Under the pieces are notes generated by a model. The model was given only the letters and a program-made list of their open reading frames with translations, made no database searches and had not been told where the DNA came from. From IMG/VR virus record IMGVR_UViG_3300044530_002035, positions 1 to 34,969 of that record: 34,969 nt of DNA; one strand, written 5' to 3'. Shown piece by piece: positions 13,302 through 20,563 of the stretch. Position 1 is the first letter of the stretch, and each line of letters begins with the position of its first letter. A program made the translations under genes and the position numbers. This stretch comes from a virus.

Positions 13302-14444
13302 ATGAGGGTAATAAAATTAACGGAATCGGACCTTATACGTTTGGTAAAGAAAGTCATTTTAACGGAACAGACAGATGAGGTCGAAAATGATAGTAATACG
13401 TTACTTGCTCTCAGAAATTTCTCAAAAGGTAAAATTACAACAAATGATTTATATGGGATGGATAACACCATTGAAGATATTCGTGTTAGAAACCCATTAG
13501 GTCAATCATTAATCACCATTAAGTTAGGCGAAAAAGAAAAGTTTTTAGAAGAAATTGGATTAAGTACTGATGATGCATGGTTTAGAGATGTTGTAATGTC
13601 ATCTTACGGTAATGGGTATGAATTTACCGATAGTTACACCATACATGAGGACTTCAACGAAGGATATGTTTTTGAATACGACTTGAATGAGGAAAATACC
13701 CAAACCCTTAAAGGAATTGCGGGAAGACTGATATCTAATGAAGAAGTTAATCTTGATGACGACGAATATAGAAAAAAATTACATGGATTAATGTCAGATA
13801 TTTTCCCAAGGGAAATTGATTACATACTTAGTGACTACTCTATAGAAAAAGACAATGAAATGAATCAAGTTGCTAAAGAATCTATTAAATCCGAGTTTGA
13901 CGATAAATTAGATGAGATGGGTGTTGACCTTAGTTATGATATGGACGAAGCCACAATTACTTTGGCGGATTTATTCTCAGAGTCGTTACAACTGAACCTA
14001 TTCAATTCAAGTGCTCAGGAAATGGTTACGAAAATTATCTCAAATAAATTGGGTAGTAATGTCGGTGGTTGGTACGAAAATAATTACGAATATAGAGACG
14101 ATAGTAAATTTGACAAGGAGTCATTTAATAGAACAGTTGAAAATCAATTTGAAAAAATAATAGAAAAGATGGATGAGGATAGTGATTCTGAATATACCAT
14201 TAAAGATTATATCGAATTTAGAGCCCGCGTTTTAAATAAATTTAAAATGAAAACATGGTACGAAACTCCTAAAGACAAAGATATTATATTTGCAGTTCAA
14301 GATTTTGACCCTACAAAGATGACCGTGCAGTTAAGAGTTAAAGATAGAGAAACTCAATCACTTAAAGATATTGCAATGGACGAAGAGAATTTTACCCAAT
14401 TTTTACACCAACCTTCATTATTTAAGTTGGATGATATGTATTAA
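13302..14444 (+). CDS. Acidic unknown protein, candidate internal virion protein
   Basis: 380 residues, strongly acidic and mostly helical. The N-terminus MRVIKLTESDLIRLVKKVIL is a basic amphipathic helix ending in LTE at residue 22, which looks like a capsid-targeting peptide with a gp21 cleavage site, after which the acidic body begins. There is no catalytic motif that I recognise. A late-promoter motif lies upstream. It is followed at 17 bases by the peptidase gene, which has its own host-type promoter inside the 3' end of this gene. Confidence 0.75.
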   Translation: MRVIKLTESDLIRLVKKVILTEQTDEVENDSNTLLALRNFSKGKITTNDLYGMDNTIEDIRVRNPLGQSLITIKLGEKEKFLEEIGLSTDDAWFRDVVMSSYGNGYEFTDSYTIHEDFNEGYVFEYDLNEENTQTLKGIAGRLISNEEVNLDDDEYRKKLHGLMSDIFPREIDYILSDYSIEKDNEMNQVAKESIKSEFDDKLDEMGVDLSYDMDEATITLADLFSESLQLNLFNSSAQEMVTKIISNKLGSNVGGWYENNYEYRDDSKFDKESFNRTVENQFEKIIEKMDEDSDSEYTIKDYIEFRARVLNKFKMKTWYETPKDKDIIFAVQDFDPTKMTVQLRVKDRETQSLKDIAMDEENFTQFLHQPSLFKLDDMY

Positions 14445-14457
14445 TTGTTTATCTTTG
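14427..14457 (+). promoter_or_regulatory. Bacteroidetes-type promoter for the M20-like peptidase
   Basis: TTG at 14427-14429, 20-base spacer, TATCTTTG at 14450-14457, four bases before the ATG at 14462. The transcript would be close to leaderless. Confidence 0.65.
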
Positions 14458-14461
14458 TGCT

Positions 14462-15304
14462 ATGACACAAAATATAGACTTACTAAAAGAGGTACTCAGC
14501 GTTCCAAGTAAAACATACAAAGAGGACCTTATGGTCGAATTTCTCGTTAATTGGTTAACGGAGAACAACATCGAACACTACGTAGATGAACATAAAAATG
14601 TTTACGCTACGAAACAAGAAACACCTGAATTACCAGAAGATTTTCATTTCCCGTGTGTGATTGCTCACACCGATACCGTACACGACATTGATACTATCCT
14701 TGTCCGTGAAGAACAATTACCTAACGCCCAAGGTGAAATTAAAGACGCTTTAAAGGCGTATAATTTACATGGTATGCCGACAGGTATTGGTGGTGATGAC
14801 AAATGTGGTGTTTTTGCGTGTCTAACATTACTTAAAGAATTACCTTACTTAAAGGCATCATTCTTTGTTTCAGAAGAAACTGGTTGTCACGGCTCAAGAA
14901 AAGCCGATGAATCTTTTTTCGAGAACGTTGGGTACGGTATTCAATTTGACGCACCTGAAAACTGGATGATTACTGAAAAATGTTTCGGTCAAGTATTGTT
15001 TGACAGAGACAGTGAATTCTTTGAAAAAATTGACAAGGTATTAACTGAAGGTATGGTGAATGAAAGTATGCAATACATGGTTCACCCATACACTGACGTT
15101 TATGCTTTAAGAAATAAATTTGATTTTTCTTGTATTAACTTTTCAATAGGATATTACGATTACCATACAAGAAATGAATATGTTGTAATTGAAGACGTAT
15201 TCAACGGGATTGATATGGGAAGAAAGATGATTTCGGAATTAGGTTATAAACTACATTACAAGGAGTCTGTTAAGTACGACCCAATGCAAAGATACGTTAG
15301 ATAA
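14462..15304 (+). CDS. M20/M28-type zinc aminopeptidase, peptidase T-like
   Basis: 280 residues. The metal ligands of the family are visible in order: AHTDTVHD (H69, D71), GIGGDDKCGVF (D112/D113 with a preceding GIGGDD), SEETGCHGSR (E138, E139) and a late YHTRNEYV histidine. Peptidase T-like enzymes remove N-terminal residues from small peptides. At 280 residues it is shorter than peptidase T (about 400) and may lack the lid domain. It is driven by a host-type promoter, so likely made early or constitutively. Its role could be recycling of peptides for phage protein synthesis. Its 3' end overlaps the convergent zincin gene by eight bases. Confidence 0.85.
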   Translation: MTQNIDLLKEVLSVPSKTYKEDLMVEFLVNWLTENNIEHYVDEHKNVYATKQETPELPEDFHFPCVIAHTDTVHDIDTILVREEQLPNAQGEIKDALKAYNLHGMPTGIGGDDKCGVFACLTLLKELPYLKASFFVSEETGCHGSRKADESFFENVGYGIQFDAPENWMITEKCFGQVLFDRDSEFFEKIDKVLTEGMVNESMQYMVHPYTDVYALRNKFDFSCINFSIGYYDYHTRNEYVVIEDVFNGIDMGRKMISELGYKLHYKESVKYDPMQRYVR

Positions 15305-16055
15305 AATCTTCTAACTTATCAATATAACGTTTAACCATCGGGTGGTCTTGGATATCTTCATATTCGGCCCCCGATTTTTTTATTTGTTTAATTCCGTTTA
15401 CAATTTGAGACAAATGACTTCTAATCATGTTTGACATTGACGGGTATTTTTCAATATAAGGAGACAACGAGAATAATCTTTTTGCCACTTCGATTGGTAT
15501 TCCTGATTTAATAACAATTTTGGCAACCATATGCTTAGCAAACTTATCCGCATCTAATTCCATTTCCCAATATTTGTCGGCGAGAGCTTCGAAATCTTCC
15601 AAGTCGAATTCGGTTAATGGGTTTGGCATTTTCATATCACGAATTTGATGTTCGTGTCTAATCTCATGGAATATTGTATAAAGAAAGTCACCTATAGTTG
15701 ACATTTGTGATGGGGCACAAATTATAACTTGGTCTCGAGTTCTAACACCTGAAAACCCTGTGGTACAAGAATTAAGAAATTTAATGTTGATATTATTTGT
15801 TCTAATATAGTCGGATACAAAATTACCAATTACTGGTACTTTGGATTTAAACTCATTTGGAAATTGAGTTTCAAATTGGTCCATTAACCTGTTAAGATTT
15901 GATTTAGATTTTGGAGTATTATCATGACCGCATTTATGACAGGAGTATGTGTCATCCCCACCGTCAGCAATATCCCAAGACCATCCACAGTTATCACAGA
16001 TAACCTTACCATCTTTAACGGTCTCGTTTATTACCCTCCTAATCAAATCTTTCAT
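15297..16055 (-). CDS. Zinc-ribbon protein with zincin (HEIRH) metallopeptidase domain
   Basis: 252 residues. The N-terminus MKDLIRRVINE ends in a candidate gp21 site. Residues 20-42 form a zinc ribbon, CxxC and CxxC with a GWSW and GHDN context. The peptidase core is IFHEIRHEHQIR with HEIRH at 130-134, followed by WEMELDADKFA (about 164-173), whose E/D residues correspond to the third ligand helix of M48-like gluzincins. I infer a protease packaged in the virion and injected, or a lytic structural enzyme. The late-promoter motif lies two bases before the ATG. The protein target is unknown. Confidence 0.8.
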   Translation of the reverse strand: MKDLIRRVINETVKDGKVICDNCGWSWDIADGGDDTYSCHKCGHDNTPKSKSNLNRLMDQFETQFPNEFKSKVPVIGNFVSDYIRTNNINIKFLNSCTTGFSGVRTRDQVIICAPSQMSTIGDFLYTIFHEIRHEHQIRDMKMPNPLTEFDLEDFEALADKYWEMELDADKFAKHMVAKIVIKSGIPIEVAKRLFSLSPYIEKYPSMSNMIRSHLSQIVNGIKQIKKSGAEYEDIQDHPMVKRYIDKLEDFI

Positions 16056-16057
16056 AG

Positions 16058-16066
16058 TTATAAATA
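16058..16066 (-). promoter_or_regulatory. Putative phage late promoter for the zincin gene
   Basis: Minus strand TATTTATAA, then CT and the ATG at 16055. Confidence 0.6.
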
Positions 16067-16067
16067 C

Positions 16068-16098
16068 AAAAAAAGGGAGAATAAATCTCCCTTTTTAA
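16068..16098 (-). terminator. Intrinsic terminator after the ClpC-like gene
   Basis: Minus strand AAAAAGGGAGA and TCTCCCTTTTTTT around a short AT loop, one base after the stop codon. It abuts the late promoter of the next gene. Confidence 0.85.
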
Positions 16099-18111
16099 TT
16101 ATCGTCCTTTTTTCTGAACTTTAACCTCTTCGTTCTCAACCTTGATGGTGTAGGTTTTACCTTCAACCATCTTACCTGTTAGAACTTCTTCAGATAACAA
16201 ATCCTCAACTTTGTCTTGGATTGCTCTCTTAAGTGGTCTCGCTCCGTACATCTCGTCGAATCCAATTTTAGCCAGATAATCAACTAAAGTATCATCGAAG
16301 TTTATAGTGTACTTCATGTCCTTAAGACGTTTACCTAATTTCTCTAATTCAATCACAGTGATTTTCTTGATGTCCTCAGGGGTTAATGAATTGAATACAA
16401 TAGTATCATCGATACGGTTGATAAATTCAGGAGAGAAGAAATTCTTCATCTCTTTCATTAACACTTCTTTTTTAGCTTCTTCGTTGGCATAAGGACTATT
16501 AGAAAACCCGATACCTGTACCAAAGTCTTGTAACTTCTTCACACCTAAGTTTGAGGTTAAAATAATCAAGGTATTCTTGAAGTTAATCTTTCTACCTAAA
16601 CTATCTGTAACGTGACCGTCATCCAAGATTTGAAGTAAGATGGTAAACACATCTTTATGAGCTTTCTCCACCTCGTCAAACAAGATAACTGCGTATGGTT
16701 TGTTCTTAACTTTCTCAGTTAATAAACCACCCTCTTCGTATCCAACATAACCTGGAGGAGCTCCAACCAATTTAGATACAGTGTGTTTCTCTTGGTACTC
16801 AGACATATCCACACGGATAAGTGAGTCTTCAGAACCGAACATCTCTTTAGCCAATTGTTTTGCTAAGTGAGTTTTACCTACACCCGTTGAACCTAAGAAC
16901 ACGAATGAACCAATCGGACGGTTCGGGTCTTTAATCCCCAAACGGTTTCTCTTGATAGATTTTGCAATCTTAACAACCGCAGCATCTTGTCCGATTACTT
17001 TACCCATCAATTCTTTATCTAAGTTCAACAACGCTTTAGTATCGTCAACACTCATTTTGTTAACAGGAATCTTAACCATGTTAGATACAACCTCATAAAC
17101 ATTTTCCAATGTGATAGTTTGTTTGTTTTTAGACATAGATTCTTCAAACTTACGTTTTTCAGTTTCTAATTTATCCAACACTTTTTTCTCCTTGTCTCTC
17201 AACTGAGCAGCTTGTTCGTAGTTTTGTTTTTTAACCACGTCAATCTTTTGTTGTCTGATGTCAGCGGCGGCTTTCTTTAAATTCTCCACAGACTCAGGAA
17301 CTTTAAGTTCTGTTTGCATACGAGCCCCAACCTCATCCAAGATATCAAACGCTTTATCAGGGAACTCACGGTCTGTGATGTAACGGTCAGCTAACTTAAC
17401 ACAAGCCTCGATTACCTCGTCGGTATAATTCACCTTGTGGTAAGTCTCGTACTTATCACGTACGTTTTTAAGGATTTGGATTGTCTCATCAACAGTAGAC
17501 GCGTCCACCATTACTTTTTGGAATCTACGTTCCAATGCTCCATCCTTCTCGATGTTCTTACGGAACTCATCAAGAGTTGTTGCTCCAATGATTTGGATAT
17601 CACCACGAGACAAAGCTGGTTTAAAGATGTTTGAACCATCCATTGAACCTGAAGAGTTACCTGAACCAACCAATGTATGAACCTCATCAATAAACACGAT
17701 GATTTCAGGGTTAGCCTGAAGTTCTTCGATGATAACCTTCATTCTTTCTTCGAACTGTCCACGGTATTTTGTACCAGCAACAACTGAAGTCAAATCAAGA
17801 TTCACCAATCTTTTATCGACCAAGTTTCTTGGACAATCTCCATTAACAATTTTCATTGCTAATCCTTCGACAATTGCGGTCTTACCACAACCAGGTTCTC
17901 CAAGAATGATAGGGTTGTTCTTTTTTCTACGTGATAAAATCTGTGCAATTCGTAGAATCTCTCTGTCACGTCCGATAACGGGGTCTAACTTCCCTTCTTC
18001 TGCAAGTTTATTCAAGTCTCGACTAAAGTTATCTAAAACGGGAGTACCGCTGTCGGATTGCTTTTGTTTCTTACTCATCATTTTGTCGTCGTCGTCCATT
18101 AAGTCGTTCAT
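16099..18111 (-). CDS. ClpC/ClpA-like AAA+ unfoldase without N-domain
   Basis: 670 residues with two AAA+ modules. D1 has Walker A GEPGCGKT (71-78) and Walker B IDEVHTL (141-147); D2 has Walker A GSTGVGKT (407-414) and Walker [11 protein letters not shown]. Between them lies a short middle region with a UVR motif ([20 protein letters not shown], about 296-315), as in ClpC. The tip GIGFSNS (533-539) retains an IGF loop, which in ClpA/ClpC docks onto ClpP and is absent from ClpB disaggregases. The usual N-terminal substrate/adaptor domain (about 140 residues) is missing; only a short acidic start precedes D1. It probably feeds substrates to host ClpP. It is divergent from a UVR-motif protein gene, with a palindromic intergenic region. 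Confidence 0.92.
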   Translation of the reverse strand: MNDLMDDDDKMMSKKQKQSDSGTPVLDNFSRDLNKLAEEGKLDPVIGRDREILRIAQILSRRKKNNPIILGEPGCGKTAIVEGLAMKIVNGDCPRNLVDKRLVNLDLTSVVAGTKYRGQFEERMKVIIEELQANPEIIVFIDEVHTLVGSGNSSGSMDGSNIFKPALSRGDIQIIGATTLDEFRKNIEKDGALERRFQKVMVDASTVDETIQILKNVRDKYETYHKVNYTDEVIEACVKLADRYITDREFPDKAFDILDEVGARMQTELKVPESVENLKKAAADIRQQKIDVVKKQNYEQAAQLRDKEKKVLDKLETEKRKFEESMSKNKQTITLENVYEVVSNMVKIPVNKMSVDDTKALLNLDKELMGKVIGQDAAVVKIAKSIKRNRLGIKDPNRPIGSFVFLGSTGVGKTHLAKQLAKEMFGSEDSLIRVDMSEYQEKHTVSKLVGAPPGYVGYEEGGLLTEKVKNKPYAVILFDEVEKAHKDVFTILLQILDDGHVTDSLGRKINFKNTLIILTSNLGVKKLQDFGTGIGFSNSPYANEEAKKEVLMKEMKNFFSPEFINRIDDTIVFNSLTPEDIKKITVIELEKLGKRLKDMKYTINFDDTLVDYLAKIGFDEMYGARPLKRAIQDKVEDLLSEEVLTGKMVEGKTYTIKVENEEVKVQKKGR

Positions 18112-18284
18112 ATGTTTCTATATTTATTTTACAAAGTAATATCAAATATTGGACTTCTCCAAATGTTTTGACAAATTGTCAGGTTATAATTATTTTACCT
18201 GACATCTTGACATAAAGATTCAGTTGGTATATTATTTGAATACCACAAAGGTAATAAATAAAATTGAATTAAAAAAACAAAATT
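18112..18284. promoter_or_regulatory. Divergent control region between ClpC-like and UVR-protein genes
   Basis: A perfect inverted repeat TGTCAGGT-12 nt-ACCTGACA (18177-18204) lies between two TTGACA copies (18168-18173 and 18207-18212). On the + strand the second TTGACA precedes TATATTATTTG. On the minus strand TACCTTTG (18253-18246) is a possible -7 element for the Clp gene, though its -33 spacing is poor. The repeat is a candidate operator controlling both genes. Confidence 0.5.
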
Positions 18285-18665
18285 ATGTTTGGAAACAGAA
18301 GAAACTACAATGACATTTTTAGAGCATTCGATGAAATGTTCTCTCATTTCGATTCACCTCAAGGAGAGTGGAAATCACAAAGTAGAGTATCTGATGATGG
18401 TACGATAAAAGTTACAACTTATTATAGAGGAGGAGACTCACCTAAAGAAACAGGAGGATTACAATCTTTAAAGTCTCAACTTGACAAAGCAATTGAAAAT
18501 GAAGATTTTGAATCTGCGGTTAAACTTAGAGACCAAATCAAAAACTTTGAAAAAAATCAAAAGACGATTGAGAAACTTGAATCGGATTTAAAAAAGTCGA
18601 TTGAAAACCAAGAGTTTGAAAAATCAATTCAACTTAGGGACCAAATCAAAGACTTGAAAAAGTAA
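18285..18665 (+). CDS. Protein with two UVR motifs, McsA-like adaptor candidate
   Basis: 126 residues. The first 50 residues (MFGNRRNYNDIFRAFDEMFSHF, then a Ser/Thr-rich strand) resemble no named family. Residues 62-90 and 98-126 are two tandem UVR motifs, each of the form LxxxLxxAIENEDFESAVKLRDQI. UVR motifs occur in UvrB, ClpC and the ClpC modulator McsA, where they mediate coiled-coil contacts. Because this gene is divergent from a ClpC-like unfoldase that itself carries a UVR motif but lacks the adaptor-binding N-domain, I infer it binds that unfoldase through the UVR segments. It lacks the zinc-finger cysteines of McsA. Confidence 0.8.
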   Translation: MFGNRRNYNDIFRAFDEMFSHFDSPQGEWKSQSRVSDDGTIKVTTYYRGGDSPKETGGLQSLKSQLDKAIENEDFESAVKLRDQIKNFEKNQKTIEKLESDLKKSIENQEFEKSIQLRDQIKDLKK

Positions 18666-18670
18666 AATTA

Positions 18671-18693
18671 AACCCTCACTTCGGTGGGGGTTT
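18671..18693 (+). terminator. Intrinsic terminator after the UVR gene
   Basis: The hairpin CCCTCACTTCGGTGGGGG (18673-18690) with TTCG loop is followed by TTT only, a weak U-tract. It is identical to the hairpin at 8965-8982. Confidence 0.65.
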
Positions 18694-18695
18694 CG

Positions 18696-18704
18696 TATTT
18701 ATAG
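18696..18704 (+). promoter_or_regulatory. Putative phage late promoter for the 2OG oxygenase
   Basis: TATTTATAG, one base before the ATG at 18706, directly after the terminator. Confidence 0.6.
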
Positions 18705-18705
18705 T

Positions 18706-19221
18706 ATGATTGAGAAAGTAGATTTAAATGGAACTTACGCGTACAAAAATTTTATTGATGAGGGGACTAAACAAATTTTATTAAATTGGGTGGATACCAA
18801 CTACGAATCTTTTGTAGTAAACCCAATTAGTGTTGGTAGAAGATACAAAATAGTTTTAAGTGAAGACCCAATCTATGAATTAGTTTCAAACATTAAAAAT
18901 AAAATAATTGAACTCGATGGGATTACGGACTGGAAAGAAGAACCTATGTATTATGATTTTATAGGTGTTAACAGTGAAGGTTCCAGTATTCATATTCATA
19001 GTGATAAAAATGACGGAGATTATATCCACACAAGATGGAATTTAATTCTTAGTTATCCAGAAGGTGGAGGACATTCAATATACAACGGTGATGTTAATAT
19101 ACTTGAAGAAAATTTAATTTGGAAATGTATCGCGGGGAAATATTCACATGGGAGCACTGAAGTTATTGGTAGTAAACCGAGAATTACATTATCGTTAGGT
19201 TTCCTAATTAAAGAAAACTAG
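18706..19221 (+). CDS. 2-oxoglutarate/Fe(II)-dependent oxygenase
   Basis: 171 residues in a double-stranded beta-helix pattern. The facial triad is visible: H98 and D100 in IHIHSDKND, and distal H148 in KYSHGSTEV. R159 in KPRITLSLGF is placed to bind 2-oxoglutarate. This subgroup is widespread in phages and includes prolyl-hydroxylase-like and nucleic-acid-modifying enzymes. The substrate cannot be read from the sequence. Late expression suggests action on a virion protein or packaged DNA. It has a near-leaderless start and sits 13 bases before the next gene, which has its own late-promoter motif. Confidence 0.85.
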   Translation: MIEKVDLNGTYAYKNFIDEGTKQILLNWVDTNYESFVVNPISVGRRYKIVLSEDPIYELVSNIKNKIIELDGITDWKEEPMYYDFIGVNSEGSSIHIHSDKNDGDYIHTRWNLILSYPEGGGHSIYNGDVNILEENLIWKCIAGKYSHGSTEVIGSKPRITLSLGFLIKEN

Positions 19222-19223
19222 TG

Positions 19224-19232
19224 TATTTATTA
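19224..19232 (+). promoter_or_regulatory. Putative phage late promoter
   Basis: TATTTATTA, then GT and the ATG at 19235, the same layout as at 1499-1512. Confidence 0.6.
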
Positions 19233-19234
19233 GT

Positions 19235-19567
19235 ATGAAACCATATGAAAAATTTTTAAACGAAAGTCTTGGACTTAAGGAGCTTATAGAAATATATCTA
19301 CAATTAAGACAACATTTCCAAGAGTTGGGCTTCAGCGAAGAAGATTTGGAAAGTCCGCCGACGTATACCCAATTAATGATGTCACTACACCAAAAGTTTC
19401 AAGAGGCTCAAAAAGCTTTATTTCAGCAAGTAAAGGATTATGGTTTTAATATTGATTGGAAGGATTATACAAGATATATGAAACCAATATTATCTAAAAT
19501 AGACCAACTAACACCATTAAGCCATGGCAATTACGAAAGAGGAAATCAAGGGGACGAAGATTATTAA
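19235..19567 (+). CDS. Small helical protein with T4-internal-protein-like N-terminus
   Basis: 110 residues, mostly helical and Gln-rich. The first ten residues, MKPYEKFLNE, closely resemble the capsid-targeting start of T4 internal proteins (MKTYQEFIAE as I remember it): five identities plus an I/L exchange, and a Glu at the cleavage point (LNE). T4 internal proteins are packed in the prohead, trimmed by gp21 and injected with DNA. The rest shows no known domain. Its end overlaps the KTSC gene by 44 bases in another frame. Confidence 0.75.
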   Translation: MKPYEKFLNESLGLKELIEIYLQLRQHFQELGFSEEDLESPPTYTQLMMSLHQKFQEAQKALFQQVKDYGFNIDWKDYTRYMKPILSKIDQLTPLSHGNYERGNQGDEDY

Positions 19568-19766
19568 TGAAATCAAATCGTCAAACATTAAAAAAACAGA
19601 ATACGACACTGAAACCAAATCATTAGTCGTTGAGTTTAATAACGGACATAGATATGAGTACTCAGACGTACCTCATCAATCTTACACTGCATTTAGAGCA
19701 TCTCCTTCTCAAGGAAAGTATTTTACCACAGATATCTCAAAAAAGTATAAGTACAAGAAACTGTAG
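19524..19766 (+). CDS. KTSC-domain protein
   Basis: 80 residues. The C-terminal 58 match the KTSC pattern: IKKTEYDTETKSLVVEFNNG, RYEYSDVPHQSYTAFRASPS and GKYFTTDISKKYKYKKL, with the Tyr-Asp, Phe-Asn-Gly, Tyr-Val-Pro and Ser-Gly-Lys-Tyr-Phe positions. KTSC domains are small and of unclear role, found alone or fused to nucleic-acid or RelA-type enzymes. The long overlap with the upstream gene implies coupled expression. Confidence 0.85.
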   Translation: MAITKEEIKGTKIINEIKSSNIKKTEYDTETKSLVVEFNNGHRYEYSDVPHQSYTAFRASPSQGKYFTTDISKKYKYKKL

Positions 19767-19775
19767 TATTTATAA
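19767..19775 (+). promoter_or_regulatory. Putative phage late promoter for the nucleotidyltransferase
   Basis: TATTTATAA ends three bases before the ATG at 19779. Confidence 0.55.
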
Positions 19776-19778
19776 AGG

Positions 19779-20510
19779 ATGAATAAGTTCCAACAGATAC
19801 TTAATAGTTTTTCAATCAAGAAAACCTTAAACCCTAAAATTTGGGAAAACCCTGAAGACCCTAACAAGTCAACCATGGTTCCTAAGGTTAGGAGAGCTCT
19901 TGAACGCATCGCAGATAAATTTGTTGAGTACTTAGGAGATGATGTATTTGTTGAGGACGTTGTTCTTACGGGCTCTTTAGCCAACTTTAATTGGTCCGAA
20001 TTTTCAGACTTTGATTTACACATTATTGTGGACCTAAAACAATACGAAGAAGATTCAGATTTATACAAGGAATTATTTAATTTAAAAAAACAAGTTTTTA
20101 ACGATAAACACGACATTAAAATCTATGGGTACGATGTCGAGTTATATGCTCAAGATGCTGAAGAGTCTCACTATGCGTCTGGGGTTTATTCCGTGATGAA
20201 TAATGAATGGGTTACTAAACCTAAAAAATTTAAAGCGGAAATAGACAAAGAAGTTTTGAAAAATAAAATTGATTGTTGGACTGAAAAGATTGACAAGGGT
20301 CTTGAATCGGATGAGTCAAAAACTCTTGATACTATAAAAGAAAAATTAAAAGATTACAGAAAATCAGGTCTTGAAAAGGATGGTGAATTATCGTATGAAA
20401 ACTTAGTTTTTAAATTTTTACGTAGGTCAGGGCACATCCAAAAATTATTTGACACTGCAGATAATATCATTGATAAAGGACTATCGGTCGAGAGAAAATT
20501 AGAAGACTGA
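19779..20510 (+). CDS. Polymerase-beta-type nucleotidyltransferase
   Basis: 243 residues. The signature LTGSLANFNWSEFSDFDLHI carries the GS (65-66) and the DxD pair D77 and D79. YDVELY (about 118-123) offers the third acidic residue. This is the Pol-beta/MNT nucleotidyltransferase core. Such enzymes transfer NMP to proteins, RNA ends or antibiotics. The C-terminal 100 residues are helical. Homologous ORFs are common in T4-like phages, function unknown. The N-terminal MNKFQQILNSFSIKK is a basic helix but lacks a clear [L/I]-x-E site. Late expression suggests a virion or host-takeover role. Confidence 0.8.
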   Translation: MNKFQQILNSFSIKKTLNPKIWENPEDPNKSTMVPKVRRALERIADKFVEYLGDDVFVEDVVLTGSLANFNWSEFSDFDLHIIVDLKQYEEDSDLYKELFNLKKQVFNDKHDIKIYGYDVELYAQDAEESHYASGVYSVMNNEWVTKPKKFKAEIDKEVLKNKIDCWTEKIDKGLESDESKTLDTIKEKLKDYRKSGLEKDGELSYENLVFKFLRRSGHIQKLFDTADNIIDKGLSVERKLED

Positions 20511-20542
20511 TAACTATTCCTTAATAAATGTGATTAATCGTA

Positions 20543-20551
20543 TATTTATAA
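20543..20551 (+). promoter_or_regulatory. Putative phage late promoter for the Thr/Pro-rich protein
   Basis: TATTTATAA, 12 bases upstream of the ATG at 20564. Confidence 0.55.
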
Positions 20552-20563
20552 AGAAAAACTTAA

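Noticed and set aside
18121-18129. TATTTATTT on the + strand considered as another late promoter
   Set aside because: The nearest + gene is 155 bases downstream, and the position lies next to the start of the opposite-strand Clp gene, so it is probably a chance AT-rich match.
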